Source: Collinsella aerofaciens | Lineage (GTDB): Bacteria > Actinomycetota > Coriobacteriia > Coriobacteriales > Coriobacteriaceae | Direction: 5' to 3' | Assembly: GCF_028206995.1 (NCBI RefSeq) | Contig: NZ_JAQLFL010000008.1 | Location: 1 to 64,000, forward strand | Length of the DNA: 64,000 bases | In this document: one piece after another, positions 16,409 to 24,749 of the stretch | Numbering within the stretch: the stretch's first letter is position 1 | Layout of the letters: every line of letters begins with the position of its first letter | Made by a program: the position numbers and the translations under genes | The notes under the pieces: generated by a model | Told to the model about the DNA's origin: nothing | Databases searched by the model: none | Seen by the model: only the letters and a program-made list of their open reading frames with translations

Positions 16409-17129
16409 AGCCGATGGGCTCGGTGTATTTGGCGCGGTCGGTGCGTTGGATGCGCTTGGAGACATGGAGCGGTCGGCCGTCGGTGTCGTAGACGTAGTCG
16501 GTGATCAGGATCAGCGCCTGCCCGCGCTCAACGTTGAGCAAAAACGCCTCGTTTTGCGAGGCATAGCACACCTCAAAGGTTTTATGTCCCTGTGCCGGCG
16601 CGCGATGGAATTCCTGGCGCAGCGTGGCGTAGAGCGAACCGTTGATATCGCGATCGATGAGTGCTTCAAAGCTCGGTGGTAGATAGGTGGTCTCCAGGCA
16701 CAGCGGCGCATCGTCCAGATAACGCAGGCGGACAAGTTTGACGAGCTTGCTGCCCACGGCGGCGTCAAAGAACTTGGCTATGCTGCCGGCCGCCTTGGCA
16801 AAGCCCGAGTCCACGGTGCGCGTGGTGGGCTTCATGCCCTGACCCTGGACCTGCGCCGTATAGCTCGAAAACACCAGGTTGTTCTCGTGGAGCGCGGGCG
16901 TGTCGGCCACAAAGGCGCCACGCCCGCGCTCGGTGCGCACCAGGCCCTCATCAACGAGCACCTTAAGGGCGTGGCGCACGGTGCTGCGCGACAGCCCCGA
17001 TTCGTCCATGAGTTCCATCTCGGACGGCAGCTTGTCTTCGCGCGCGTAGACGCCGGCGGCGATGCGGTCACGCAGCATGCCCGCCAAGCGCTCGTATTGG
17101 GCCAGTTTCTTTTTAGACGAAGCTTTCAT
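16407..17129 (-). CDS. GntR/HutC-type regulator (UTRA domain) of the first SIS module
   Basis: A 240-aa repressor with an N-terminal winged helix (about residues 8-75, LPSEMELMDESGLSRSTVRHAL) and a C-terminal UTRA ligand pocket (about 95-235). It is divergent from the SIS gene at 17335, with a 205-bp shared spacer holding repeats of GTATNTAACTTGTATGC, its likely operators. HutC-type regulators usually respond to a phosphorylated sugar or similar intermediate of the controlled pathway. The sensed ligand is unknown. Confidence 0.9.
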   Translation of the reverse strand: MKASSKKKLAQYERLAGMLRDRIAAGVYAREDKLPSEMELMDESGLSRSTVRHALKVLVDEGLVRTERGRGAFVADTPALHENNLVFSSYTAQVQGQGMKPTTRTVDSGFAKAAGSIAKFFDAAVGSKLVKLVRLRYLDDAPLCLETTYLPPSFEALIDRDINGSLYATLRQEFHRAPAQGHKTFEVCYASQNEAFLLNVERGQALILITDYVYDTDGRPLHVSKRIQRTDRAKYTEPIG

Positions 17130-17140
17130 GCGATCAACCT

Positions 17141-17296
17141 GTATCTAACTTGTATGCGAGTCTAATCAAGCATGTATTCAATACAACAACAAAACTGCTG
17201 GTAACGAGAAGTCGAAAACCTTACCAGCAGAATTTCTAAGTCAAATATAGCATACAACTAGTCGACATAACCAAAACATGTATGTAACTTGTATGC
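17141..17296. promoter_or_regulatory. Divergent operator region between gntR and SIS gene 1
   Basis: GTATCTAACTTGTATGC (17141-17157) and GTATGTAACTTGTATGC (17280-17296) match at 16 of 17 positions and stand close to the start of each divergent gene. An inverted AGTTGTATGC-like site (around 17250-17260) and a GTATT-C-AATAC palindrome (around 17171-17181) lie between them. The spacer is A/T-rich compared with its surroundings. Binding by the adjacent GntR protein is inferred. Confidence 0.65.
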
Positions 17297-17334
17297 CATC
17301 GAGAGCATCAAACGAGAAGAAAGGCTGATGCACG

Positions 17335-18327
17335 ATGACTACTCAGGAACAGGTTAAGGATGTCGTCTCCCAGGTTTTGGCTGACAAGGCAGACAAGGGC
17401 GGCATCAAGCGCGTCGTGTGGATTGGCGCCGGCGGATCCAACGGCGGCAACTATCCTGCCCAGTACTTTATGGAGCACGAGGCCACGCAGGTCGTGAGCT
17501 CCAGCTACACCAGCAACGAGTTCGTGCACGCAACCCCCGCCTACGTTAACGAGAACACCCTGGCCGTCGTCGTGTCCATGCGCGGCACCAAGGAGACCAT
17601 CGTCGCCGCCCAGGTCGCCAAGGACCACGGCGCCAGCACCATCGCCATCTATGTTGACGAGTCCGGCCTCACCGAGGTCTGCGACTACAAGATCCAGTAC
17701 GACAGCTTGGCCGTCGACGAGTCCTGCATGGGCCGCACCAACTCCGCCGTCGTGACCATGATCGCCATGGAGCTTACGCAGCAGACCGAGGGCTATGCCG
17801 AGTACGAGACCGCTATGGCCGCCTTCGACTTGGTCGACCCCATCTATCGCAAGGCCGTTGAGTACACCCGTCCGCTCGCTGCCAAGTGGGCCGAGCAGAA
17901 CGCCGACAAGCCCTGCATCAACGTCATGGCCCAGGGCCCGCTCTTTGGTGCCGCCTACGTCTTTAGCATCTGCAACGTGCAGGAGATGCTGCAGATCGAC
18001 TCCTGCACCATCAACACCTGCGACTTCTTCCACGGCCCCTTCGAGATCCTGGACAAGCGCACCTCGCTGTTCCAGCTCATCAGCGTCGGCCGCAGCCGCT
18101 GCAACGACGAGCGCGGCATCCGCTTCGTCAACCAGTACGGTGGCGAGCGCGTCTATCAGCTCGACGCCAAGGAGCTCGGCCTCAACGACATCAAGGACAG
18201 CGTGAGCGAGTACTTCAACCACCTAATCTTTGCGCCGATCCTCAACAACGTGTACATGCGCGCTCTCTCTGCCGTCACCCACAAGGACTACATGACGCGC
18301 CGCTACATGTGGAAGCTGGACTACTAG
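17335..18327 (+). CDS. SIS-domain protein, FrlB-like deglycase/isomerase, paralogue 1
   Basis: A 330-aa protein with two SIS (sugar isomerase) domains. GAGGSNGGNYPAQYFMEHE near residue 35 is the first phosphosugar-binding loop and FFHGPFE (about residue 230) the second conserved site. The closest family known to me is FrlB/GfrE/GfrF, which cleaves 6-phosphorylated fructose- or glucose-amino acid adducts; AgaS- and GlmS-type SIS proteins are alternatives. It is divergent from its GntR regulator, has no PTS beside it, and is followed by a long hairpin. Substrate is unassigned. Confidence 0.82.
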   Translation: MTTQEQVKDVVSQVLADKADKGGIKRVVWIGAGGSNGGNYPAQYFMEHEATQVVSSSYTSNEFVHATPAYVNENTLAVVVSMRGTKETIVAAQVAKDHGASTIAIYVDESGLTEVCDYKIQYDSLAVDESCMGRTNSAVVTMIAMELTQQTEGYAEYETAMAAFDLVDPIYRKAVEYTRPLAAKWAEQNADKPCINVMAQGPLFGAAYVFSICNVQEMLQIDSCTINTCDFFHGPFEILDKRTSLFQLISVGRSRCNDERGIRFVNQYGGERVYQLDAKELGLNDIKDSVSEYFNHLIFAPILNNVYMRALSAVTHKDYMTRRYMWKLDY

Positions 18328-18363
18328 GGGATAGAGCGGCCTAACAGCTCGATGTCCTCATAA

Positions 18364-18428
18364 GTTGCGGTGGAATAGTTCCTGCTTGGGGGCTTGAAGC
18401 CTCTATTTAGGAACTATTTCACCGCAAC
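18364..18428. repeat. 20-bp inverted repeat after SIS gene 1
   Basis: The arms (18364-18383 and 18409-18428) pair with one mismatch around a 25-nt loop that holds a smaller GGCTTGAAGCC hairpin. It follows the SIS stop by 36 nt. No T tract follows, so it may stabilise or process the mRNA 3' end. Confidence 0.8.
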
Positions 18429-18497
18429 CGCCCAGTAATCCGCTGGGGGCGGAGGAAAACGGATCACTTATCCGCTCGCCGATTTGTGTCTTGAAAA

Positions 18498-18520
18498 ATG
18501 TATATAACGACTATAACGTA
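18498..18520. promoter_or_regulatory. Degenerate ACGT-N5-ACGT operator-like site before the EamA gene
   Basis: TGTATATAACGACTATAACG resembles the ACGT-N5-ACGT sites at 19779 and 25928. A TTGAAA hexamer (18491-18496) lies just upstream and could be a -35 box, though its spacing to TATAAC (15 bp) is short. Confidence 0.4.
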
Positions 18521-18558
18521 GTGTGAAACATATTGGAAACAATACCGAGGAGGCTGCG

Positions 18559-19641
18559 TTGAAGAAAAGCAATCTGGGCTATGTGCTAGTGCTGATCGCC
18601 GCGCTTATGTGGGGCAGCATCGGAATCTTTGTAAACGGCATCTCGGCCATGGGCGTTTCGTCCCAGAGCATGGCTGCCTTTCGCTTGTTGGTCGGAGCGC
18701 TTATCTTGGCGCCGGTCCTGATGTTTATGGGCTGCCGTCCGGGTGAGGGGTCTACCGTGGCTCAGGGTCCGCTGGCCCTGTTCAAGGCAAGCCCTAAAGA
18801 GCTTGTTCCCTGTGCGCTTGTCGGCATCGTCGGTTTGGCCGCCGCCAACACCTGCTATTACGAGTGCATGGGCGAGGTGGGCATGTCCACGGCCTCGGTG
18901 CTGCTCTACACCTCGCCGGTGTTTGGCGTCATGCTCGGCCGCGTGCTTTATCGCGAGGACGTGACCCCCAACAAGCTCGTTGCCATTGTCTTTAACATCG
19001 TAGGCTGCGTGCTTGCAGTGACCAATGGCGACCTTTCCGGTTTTCATTTTTCGGTTTGGGGCGTCACGTCGGGCGTGATTGCAGGCCTTTGTGGTGCGTC
19101 GCTCGCGGTGTTTAGCCGAATAGCAACCAAGACGGTCCACCCGCTGGCTGTCACGTTTTGGGGCTTTGTTTTTGGCGGTGCGGTTATGGCAGCTATCGCG
19201 GCTCCGTGGCCGGATGTCGCCGCGGCAATGTCGCCACAGCTGCTGCTGCTGTTCCTTGGCTTTGGACTCATCCCCACAGCCGTTGCTTACATCTTATATA
19301 TGCAGGGTCTGTCCATGGGGCTCGAGACATCGAAAGTTCCCGTCGTAATGTCTTTCGAGACGGTCGTCACCGTACTGGTGGGCATTGGTGTCTACGCCGA
19401 GCCCGCCGGCGCGATTAAAGTCCTGGGCATCGTGTTGGTGCTCGCGTCCATCCTGATTATGAACACCGACTTCTCCAAGCTGCGCAACAGTGTGTTTGTC
19501 GGTCATGTCATTGAGAGCATGACCTTTAAGTCCAACGCGTGGTGGACCGAAAAATCTCAGGACATGGATCTGTTTAAGGAACGCACCGGCATTGCGCTGG
19601 AACCCACCGTACAGGAAAGCCCCTGGTACTTCGTGCGATAG
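18559..19641 (+). CDS. EamA-family (DMT) transporter
   Basis: A 360-aa membrane protein with ten hydrophobic segments arranged as two EamA repeats (LIAALMWGSIGIFVNGI at the start of the first, WGVTSGVIAGLCGASLAVFSRIA at the second). Such proteins export or import small metabolites such as amino acids or nucleotides. A TTG start at 18559 is chosen because gaggagg lies 5 nt upstream; the in-frame GTG at 18523 overlaps the putative operator. The C-terminal 35 residues after the last helix are soluble and unusually long. Placement between two SIS modules suggests a role in exporting a by-product, but this is a guess. Confidence 0.85.
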   Translation: MKKSNLGYVLVLIAALMWGSIGIFVNGISAMGVSSQSMAAFRLLVGALILAPVLMFMGCRPGEGSTVAQGPLALFKASPKELVPCALVGIVGLAAANTCYYECMGEVGMSTASVLLYTSPVFGVMLGRVLYREDVTPNKLVAIVFNIVGCVLAVTNGDLSGFHFSVWGVTSGVIAGLCGASLAVFSRIATKTVHPLAVTFWGFVFGGAVMAAIAAPWPDVAAAMSPQLLLLFLGFGLIPTAVAYILYMQGLSMGLETSKVPVVMSFETVVTVLVGIGVYAEPAGAIKVLGIVLVLASILIMNTDFSKLRNSVFVGHVIESMTFKSNAWWTEKSQDMDLFKERTGIALEPTVQESPWYFVR

Positions 19642-19778
19642 GGGATTGCGCGCAGGGTCTGACCTGGGGTTATCCAGCTAGCGCCGGCCTACCCAGTCCA
19701 ACGTTTCGAGTACGTTAAACCCGTCAACGGTCGATTTTCACCCGCGAACGGTCTTTATACTAATTAGCAATATAAGCA

Positions 19779-19807
19779 ACGTATAAGACGTTATAATGAC
19801 CATAACG
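19779..19807. promoter_or_regulatory. Operator-like ACGT-N5-ACGT site before the PTS operon
   Basis: ACGTATAAGACGT is followed by TATAATGACCATAACG, so a -10-like TATAAT (19792-19797) overlaps the site. TATACT (19756-19761) is a second possible -10. The site ends next to the ribosome site of the PTS gene. It matches the site upstream of the gntR gene at 25978. Confidence 0.5.
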
Positions 19808-19823
19808 AAAAGGAGGAGGCAAG

Positions 19824-20747
19824 GTGAATCAGATCATTCTCGCATCTCATGGCGGCCTGGCCGCAGGCGCCAAAGACACGCTCGAGATGGTTCTCGGCGA
19901 CGTGTCGAACGTCCACGTCGTGTCGCTTGCTCGTGACGACAAGGAGCCCATCACCAATAAGGTTGAGGCTATGATCGCCACGTTCAACGCGGACGACACC
20001 GTCTATGTGCTGACCGATATGCTCGGCAGCTCGGTCAACAACAGCATGGTCGAGCTTTCCAAGAACGGCACGAAGTTCACGGTTGTCAGCGGTTTCAACA
20101 TCCCGTTGGCGCTCACGCTTGCTATGAGCCCCGCCCCCGTCAAGGGCGCCGAGCTCGCGGCCCTCATCAATGAGGCCCGCACCGGTCTGACCAACCCCAA
20201 CGCACCGGTCGAGGCCGCCGCGGCTCCCGCCAAGAAGGCCAAGGCGTCCCGTCACAGCTCCGGTCCCGCCAAGATCGTCCTCGCACGTCTTGACTACCGT
20301 CTGCTGCACGGCCAGGTCGTCTTTACTTGGACCACCAAGGTTCAGGCCGAGCGCATCATCGTCGTCGACAACGCTGCCGCCAACGATGACATCAAGAAGG
20401 GCGCTCTTAAGCTGGCCAAGCCCCAGGGCGTGCGCCTGAACGTCTTCACCGTCGAGCGTGCCCTCGCCAAGATGGATAAGCTCAACACCCTCGGCGAGCG
20501 CGTCATGTTCGTCTTTGGCAACACTGCCGAGATGCTGCAGTTCTGTCAGGGCTACAAGCTCGACGCCATCAACCTGGGCGCCACCGCCAACCACGACGGT
20601 GCCGATCAGGTCGGCGGCAAGGACAGCTCCGTCTTCCTCGACGCCACCCAGAAGGCCGACGTCAACCAGCTGCTCGACATGGGCATCAAGCTCTATGTCC
20701 AGCAGACCCCTACGTATCAGAGCGTCGACATCGACGCCAAGCTGTAA
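19824..20747 (+). CDS. PTS mannose-family EIIAB fusion
   Basis: A 307-aa cytoplasmic phosphotransferase. The N-terminal EIIA domain has the phospho-acceptor His9 in ASHGGLAAG. An Ala/Lys-rich linker (about 127-143) joins the EIIB domain, whose active His162 lies in RLDYRLLHGQV. Phosphate passes from HPr to His9, to His162, to the incoming sugar. The GTG start at 19824 has aggaggag just upstream. It is first in an operon with EIIC and EIID. Codon use is strongly biased to C-ending codons across the operon, suggesting high expression. Confidence 0.95.
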   Translation: MNQIILASHGGLAAGAKDTLEMVLGDVSNVHVVSLARDDKEPITNKVEAMIATFNADDTVYVLTDMLGSSVNNSMVELSKNGTKFTVVSGFNIPLALTLAMSPAPVKGAELAALINEARTGLTNPNAPVEAAAAPAKKAKASRHSSGPAKIVLARLDYRLLHGQVVFTWTTKVQAERIIVVDNAAANDDIKKGALKLAKPQGVRLNVFTVERALAKMDKLNTLGERVMFVFGNTAEMLQFCQGYKLDAINLGATANHDGADQVGGKDSSVFLDATQKADVNQLLDMGIKLYVQQTPTYQSVDIDAKL

Positions 20748-20783
20748 TCAACCAGGCTTTTGCCTGACTGAAAGGAGAAGGGT

Positions 20784-21578
20784 ATGAATACGTTCATCAG
20801 TGCGGTGCTCGTCGGCCTCGTCGGCGTGTTCTGCATGTGGGACTCCCGCCTGCTCGGTCGTCTTAACTTCGAGCAGCCCCTCGTTGGCGCTACGCTCGTC
20901 GGTTTGCTGCTGGGCGATGTGCCCACTGGCCTTGCCGTCGGTGCCGCCGTCGAGCTCGTGTCCATGGGCCTGGTGCAGGTCGGCGCCGCCGTTCCGCCCG
21001 ATATGGTCCTGGGCGGCATCGTGGCCGCTGCCTTCGCATGCCTGACCGATGCTTCCGCCGAGACCGCCATGACGATCGCCATCCCGGTCGCCGTCCTGGG
21101 TCAGCTCCTCGGCATTGTCTTCCGTTCCATCATCGCCGCCCTCACCCATGTGGCCGATAGCGCGATCGATAACGGAAAGTTCAAGACCGCCTACCGTATG
21201 CACATCTGCGCCGGCTCCGGTCTGTACGCCATCATGTACTTCCTGCCGATCTTCCTCGCCGTCTTTGTTGGCACCGACCTGGTTCAGGCCATCGTCAACA
21301 TGGTTCCCGAGTGGCTGTCCACTGGTCTTAACGCTTCGACCAAGATCATGACCGCCTACGGCTTGGCCCTGCTGCTCACCATGATGATCAAGAAGGGTAT
21401 GACTCCGTTCCTGTTCATCGGTTTCCTGCTCGCCGCTTACCTCAACCTGTCCGTCATCGCGGTCGCTCTGATCGGTGTGTGCCTGGCTGTCGTCTTCATG
21501 GGCTTCAAGTTCAACGGTTCCCATGCAGCCGCCGGTGTCGATTCCGACTACGATCCGCTCGAAGACGACGAAGACTAA
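20784..21578 (+). CDS. PTS mannose-family EIIC permease
   Basis: A 264-aa integral membrane protein with about eight hydrophobic segments, forming with EIID the sugar channel of a mannose/sorbose-type PTS. LVGLLLGDVPTGLAVGAAVELV near residues 45-65 and VPPDMVLGGIVAAAFA after it are typical of the family. It begins 36 nt after EIIAB with a gaaaggag site, and its stop overlaps the ribosome site of EIID (taaggagg). Confidence 0.94.
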   Translation: MNTFISAVLVGLVGVFCMWDSRLLGRLNFEQPLVGATLVGLLLGDVPTGLAVGAAVELVSMGLVQVGAAVPPDMVLGGIVAAAFACLTDASAETAMTIAIPVAVLGQLLGIVFRSIIAALTHVADSAIDNGKFKTAYRMHICAGSGLYAIMYFLPIFLAVFVGTDLVQAIVNMVPEWLSTGLNASTKIMTAYGLALLLTMMIKKGMTPFLFIGFLLAAYLNLSVIAVALIGVCLAVVFMGFKFNGSHAAAGVDSDYDPLEDDED

Positions 21579-21591
21579 GGAGGAACACACT

Positions 21592-22425
21592 ATGGCAACC
21601 GCAACCAAGGACGTGTCCCTGAACAAGAAGGTCAGCCAGTTCTTCTGGCGCTCCTGGGCCATCCAGGCCTCTTGGAACTACGAGCGTCAGATGAACATGG
21701 GCTTCCTCTACGGCATGGTTCCCACGCTCGACCGCCTCTATCCGGACGAGTCCGACCCCAAGCAGCTCGCTGCTAAGAAAGAGGCTTACCACCGTCACAT
21801 GGCGTTCTACAACTGCACCCCGCAGACGAGCGCCTTTATCCTGGGCCTCACCGCCTCCATGGAGGAGGAGTACGCCAAGGATCCCGAGAACTTCGATCCC
21901 GATTCGATCAACGCGGTCAAGACCTCCCTCATGGGTCCGCTTTCCGGCATCGGTGACTCCTTCTTCCAGGGTACCATCCGCGTTATCGCTTTTGGCCTGG
22001 GCGTTCAGCTGGCTCAGCAGGGCTCCATCATGGGCCCGATCCTGGCCATGCTCATCTCCATCGTCCCCTCTGTGCTGATCACTTGGTTCGCAGCCAAGAT
22101 GGGCTATCAGGGCGGCCACGAGTACCTGAGCAAGCTTCAGGGCGGCGACCTCATGGAGAAGCTCATGTATGTCTGCGGCATCGTGGGCCTTATGTCCGTG
22201 GGCGGCATGATCGCTACGCTGATCGGCGCCACCACCCCGCTGCAGTTCGCTGAGGGCACCGTTGTTATCCAGGACATCCTGGACGGCATGATGCCCCAGA
22301 TGATCTCCCTCGGCCTCACCGGCCTTATGTACTGGCTCATCAAGAAGAACGTCAACACCGGTTGGCTTCTCGTGATCGCCATCGTGGGCGGCATCGCCCT
22401 CTCCGCGGCCGGCATTCTGGCCTAG
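21592..22425 (+). CDS. PTS mannose-family EIID component
   Basis: A 277-aa protein. A soluble N-terminal region (FFWRSWAIQASWNYERQMNMGFLYGMVP) and the glycine-rich LMGPLSGIGDSFFQGTIR are EIID signatures, followed by four to five membrane helices. It partners EIIC. The operon is complete for uptake with no missing component. Substrate could be a hexosamine, sorbose or glycated amino acid; the linked SIS gene favours the last type, as in the Salmonella gfr system. Confidence 0.94.
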   Translation: MATATKDVSLNKKVSQFFWRSWAIQASWNYERQMNMGFLYGMVPTLDRLYPDESDPKQLAAKKEAYHRHMAFYNCTPQTSAFILGLTASMEEEYAKDPENFDPDSINAVKTSLMGPLSGIGDSFFQGTIRVIAFGLGVQLAQQGSIMGPILAMLISIVPSVLITWFAAKMGYQGGHEYLSKLQGGDLMEKLMYVCGIVGLMSVGGMIATLIGATTPLQFAEGTVVIQDILDGMMPQMISLGLTGLMYWLIKKNVNTGWLLVIAIVGGIALSAAGILA

Positions 22426-22459
22426 TCGCGACCAAGCGCCTAACCGCTTTCCCCCGGGG

Positions 22460-22490
22460 GCCTGCCTGGCATCCCATACCCCAGGCAGGC
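22460..22490 (+). terminator. Hairpin after the PTS genes
   Basis: A 10-bp perfect stem GCCTGCCTGG/CCAGGCAGGC (22460-22469 with 22481-22490) is followed by TTCC, a weak tail. It may be a partial terminator that lowers expression of the downstream SIS gene. Confidence 0.5.
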
Positions 22491-22504
22491 TTCCATCCCT
22501 ATAC

Positions 22505-22530
22505 GTGACAAAGGGCAGTCCCTTTGTCAC
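22505..22530. repeat. 11-bp perfect hairpin
   Basis: GTGACAAAGGG (22505-22515) pairs with CCCTTTGTCAC (22520-22530) around CAGT. It has no T tail. It sits in the 197-nt gap between EIID and SIS gene 2, possibly an mRNA processing or stability element. Confidence 0.6.
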
Positions 22531-22622
22531 ATCCTCAACGGGCCGGCGACTCGGTCCAAACCACGGTAACCCTGCGAGCGCCCGGCAATGTGGCGCCGCA
22601 AAAATCGAAAGGAATGTGTCAG

Positions 22623-23606
22623 ATGTACGAGATCGACCTTAACCTCCCTAAGCAGATCGTCGCTGACGTCCTGTCCAACCACGAGATCCACAGCGTCGCT
22701 TTCGTCGGCTGCGGTGCCTCCATGTCCGACCTGTACCCCGCCAAGTACTTCCTGGCCAACAACACGGACAAGCTGAACGTTCAGATCTTCACCGCTAACG
22801 AGTTCAACTACGACACGCCTTCTTGGGTCAACGAGCACACCTTCGTGATCACCTGCGCCCTCGGTGGCTCCACCCCCGAGACCGTCGAGGCCAACAAGAC
22901 CGCCAAGAAGCACAACTGCCCGGTCGTCTCCCTCACCAACAAGGCTGGCTCCGCTCTGACCGTCGACGCCGACCACGTCATCGTCCACGGCTTCCATGCC
23001 AACTATGCCGCCAAGGCCGAGAAGCCCGCCTACGCCATCGCTCTTGCTCTCGAGATCCTTCAGCAGACCGAGGGCTATGATCACTACGAGGACATGATCA
23101 CCGGCCTCAACAACATCTTCGAGCTGATCGAGAACGCTGCTCAGTCTGCCAAGGGCCTGGCCAAGCAGTTCGCTCAGGACTTCAAGGACGACAAGATGAT
23201 CTACTTCATGGCCTCCGGTGCCTCCGAGAAGATGGCTTATTCTAACGCCGCCTTCCTGTTCACCGAGATGCAGTGGATCGACGCTGCTTCCTACAACACC
23301 GGCGAGTACTTCCACGGCCCGTTCGAGGTTTCCACCGAGGGTAAGCCCTACGTCTTCCTCATGTCCGACGGTGCTACCCGTCCGATGGACGCTCGTGCCC
23401 TCACCTTCCTGCAGCGTATGGGTGCCAAGGTCGCTCTGATTGACTCCAAGGACTACGGCCTGGCCGACGCTGTGCCGGCTAGCGTCCTCACCTACTTCAA
23501 CCCGCTGCTGCACCTCGCCGTTATGCGCGAGTACGGCAACCAGATCGCCGAGGCCCGTCAGCACCCGCTGACCATGCGTCGCTACATGTGGAAGCTTTCC
23601 TACTAA
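22623..23606 (+). CDS. SIS-domain protein, FrlB-like deglycase/isomerase, paralogue 2 (PTS-linked)
   Basis: A 327-aa two-SIS-domain protein. VGCGASMSDLYPAKYFL (about residue 29) and ALGGSTPETVEANKTAKKH (about 79) are phosphosugar loops; EYFHGPFEV (about 230) is shared with the other two paralogues. As the gene after a mannose-type PTS it most likely cleaves or isomerises the imported 6-phosphate. The ATG at 22623 has gaaagga (22607-22613) at proper spacing. The C-terminus RYMWKL.Y is shared with paralogue 1, pointing to duplication. Confidence 0.85.
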   Translation: MYEIDLNLPKQIVADVLSNHEIHSVAFVGCGASMSDLYPAKYFLANNTDKLNVQIFTANEFNYDTPSWVNEHTFVITCALGGSTPETVEANKTAKKHNCPVVSLTNKAGSALTVDADHVIVHGFHANYAAKAEKPAYAIALALEILQQTEGYDHYEDMITGLNNIFELIENAAQSAKGLAKQFAQDFKDDKMIYFMASGASEKMAYSNAAFLFTEMQWIDAASYNTGEYFHGPFEVSTEGKPYVFLMSDGATRPMDARALTFLQRMGAKVALIDSKDYGLADAVPASVLTYFNPLLHLAVMREYGNQIAEARQHPLTMRRYMWKLSY

Positions 23607-23703
23607 TCGCAAGTAAGTAGACCTTACGGGTTGATTGAGAGGGGATGGGGTTTGCGCCCTGTCCCCTTTTTGCTTTGGGGGGCGTGCCCGTTGCGCTGCA
23701 AAG

Positions 23704-23752
23704 CCCCAGATAAAACCTACCAAAATAAACCTGTCCCTTCTTGGCAGGTGGG
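23704..23752. repeat. Dispersed hairpin family C, copy 2
   Basis: It begins GCCCAGATAAAACCTACC and contains AAACCTGTCCCTT; ACCTACCAA pairs with TTGGCAGGT. Its end supplies the ribosome site (gggagga) of the HAD gene that follows, so the hairpin could affect translation. Confidence 0.8.
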
Positions 23753-23763
23753 AGGAGATGCGT

Positions 23764-24393
23764 ATGATCAAAGCAGTGCTGTTTGACATGGACGGCGTGC
23801 TGGTCGATACCGAGTGGTTCTACAACCGTCGCCGCGTGGCGTTTATGGAAGAGAAGGGGTTCCACTTTGACGAGATTCCCGATCTTTCGGGGTCTAACGA
23901 GCCTGCCATTTGGGAGGCGCTGGTGCCCGACGATGTTGAGCTGCGCGAGCGCCTGCGCGTGGAGTACAAGCAGGTTTACAGCCCGGACCATCCCGTTCCG
24001 TATGCCGAGCTGCTCAACAAGCAGACGGAGCCGGTGATGCGCGAGCTGCACGAGCGTGGCGTGAAGTGCGCTATCGCGAGCTCGTCCTATCGCGAGCTGA
24101 TCGACGAGCTGGTGGAGATTGCCGGTATCGCCGACGTGCTGGACTACACCATCAGCGGCCACGAGTGCAGCGCGTTTAAGCCCGACCCCGAGATCTACCT
24201 GCGTGCCATGGAGGCGCTGGGGGTGGAGTCTACCGAGTGCCTGGTTATCGAGGACTCGCCTTTGGGCATCGAGGCCGGCAAGCGCTCCGGCGCCCGCGTC
24301 CTGGCACTGCGTCCGCACGAAGGCGTCAACCTCGATCAATCGCGAGCCGATGTCGTTATCGACAATCTGACCGACATTTTGGCCGCTCTGTAG
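23764..24393 (+). CDS. HAD phosphatase, beta-phosphoglucomutase-like
   Basis: A 209-aa HAD hydrolase. Motif I is DMDGVLVDTE near residue 8, motif II is the Ser in ASSS (about 101), motif III is the Lys in SAFKPDPEIY, and motif IV is EDSPLGIEAGK. The cap is the small helical type of phosphoglucomutases and sugar-phosphate phosphatases. The start at 23764 is preferred to ATG 23758 because of ribosome-site spacing. It follows SIS gene 2 by 157 nt and may remove phosphate from the product of that pathway; this link is only positional. Confidence 0.85.
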   Translation: MIKAVLFDMDGVLVDTEWFYNRRRVAFMEEKGFHFDEIPDLSGSNEPAIWEALVPDDVELRERLRVEYKQVYSPDHPVPYAELLNKQTEPVMRELHERGVKCAIASSSYRELIDELVEIAGIADVLDYTISGHECSAFKPDPEIYLRAMEALGVESTECLVIEDSPLGIEAGKRSGARVLALRPHEGVNLDQSRADVVIDNLTDILAAL

Positions 24394-24490
24394 CGTCGAT
24401 TCACCGCAAGAAGCACGGGTTCAAACGTTTTTTGCGGTGGACTGGCTCAATTCGGTTTCGATTTTGATCTGTTTGGCTTCGATTCGGGCT

Positions 24491-24610
24491 AAGTGAGTAG
24501 ACTTTTTGGCGCAGGCCGAGCACAAAACATATCTTCCTTTGTAAAACCGCAGGTCACAGAGGTGGCTATTTTTGGGTGTGCTCGGCAGATCGTAAAAAGT
24601 CTACTCACTT
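24491..24610. repeat. 120-bp foldback element
   Basis: Terminal arms of 17 bp (24491-24507 and 24594-24610) are perfect, and inner arms GCCGAGCACA/TGTGCTCGGC (24514-24523 with 24577-24586) continue the pairing. The loop contains AAAACCGCAGG, also found in the loop of the larger foldback at 30965. It occupies the middle of the 24394-24749 gap, which otherwise shows a weak CACCGCAA/TTGCGGTG hairpin (24402-24439). Confidence 0.85.
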
Positions 24611-24695
24611 GGAATTTTGCCCTTTGGTTGTGGGGGTTGCTGGTCCCGTTTTGGTCGTCGAGAGAGGGTGAATTGAAGCGCTCCCGCACGCTCCA

Positions 24696-24704
24696 TGCTA
24701 CAAT
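24696..24704 (+). promoter_or_regulatory. Extended -10 promoter of the yitT-like gene
   Basis: TGCTACAAT is an extended -10 element 46 bp before the GTG start. A TTGAAG hexamer (24673-24678) upstream is too far (20 bp) to be a strong -35 box. Confidence 0.45.
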
Positions 24705-24749
24705 CGCGGACATGCCCCACAACTACATCTGCCTTCGAAAGGAGCCTGC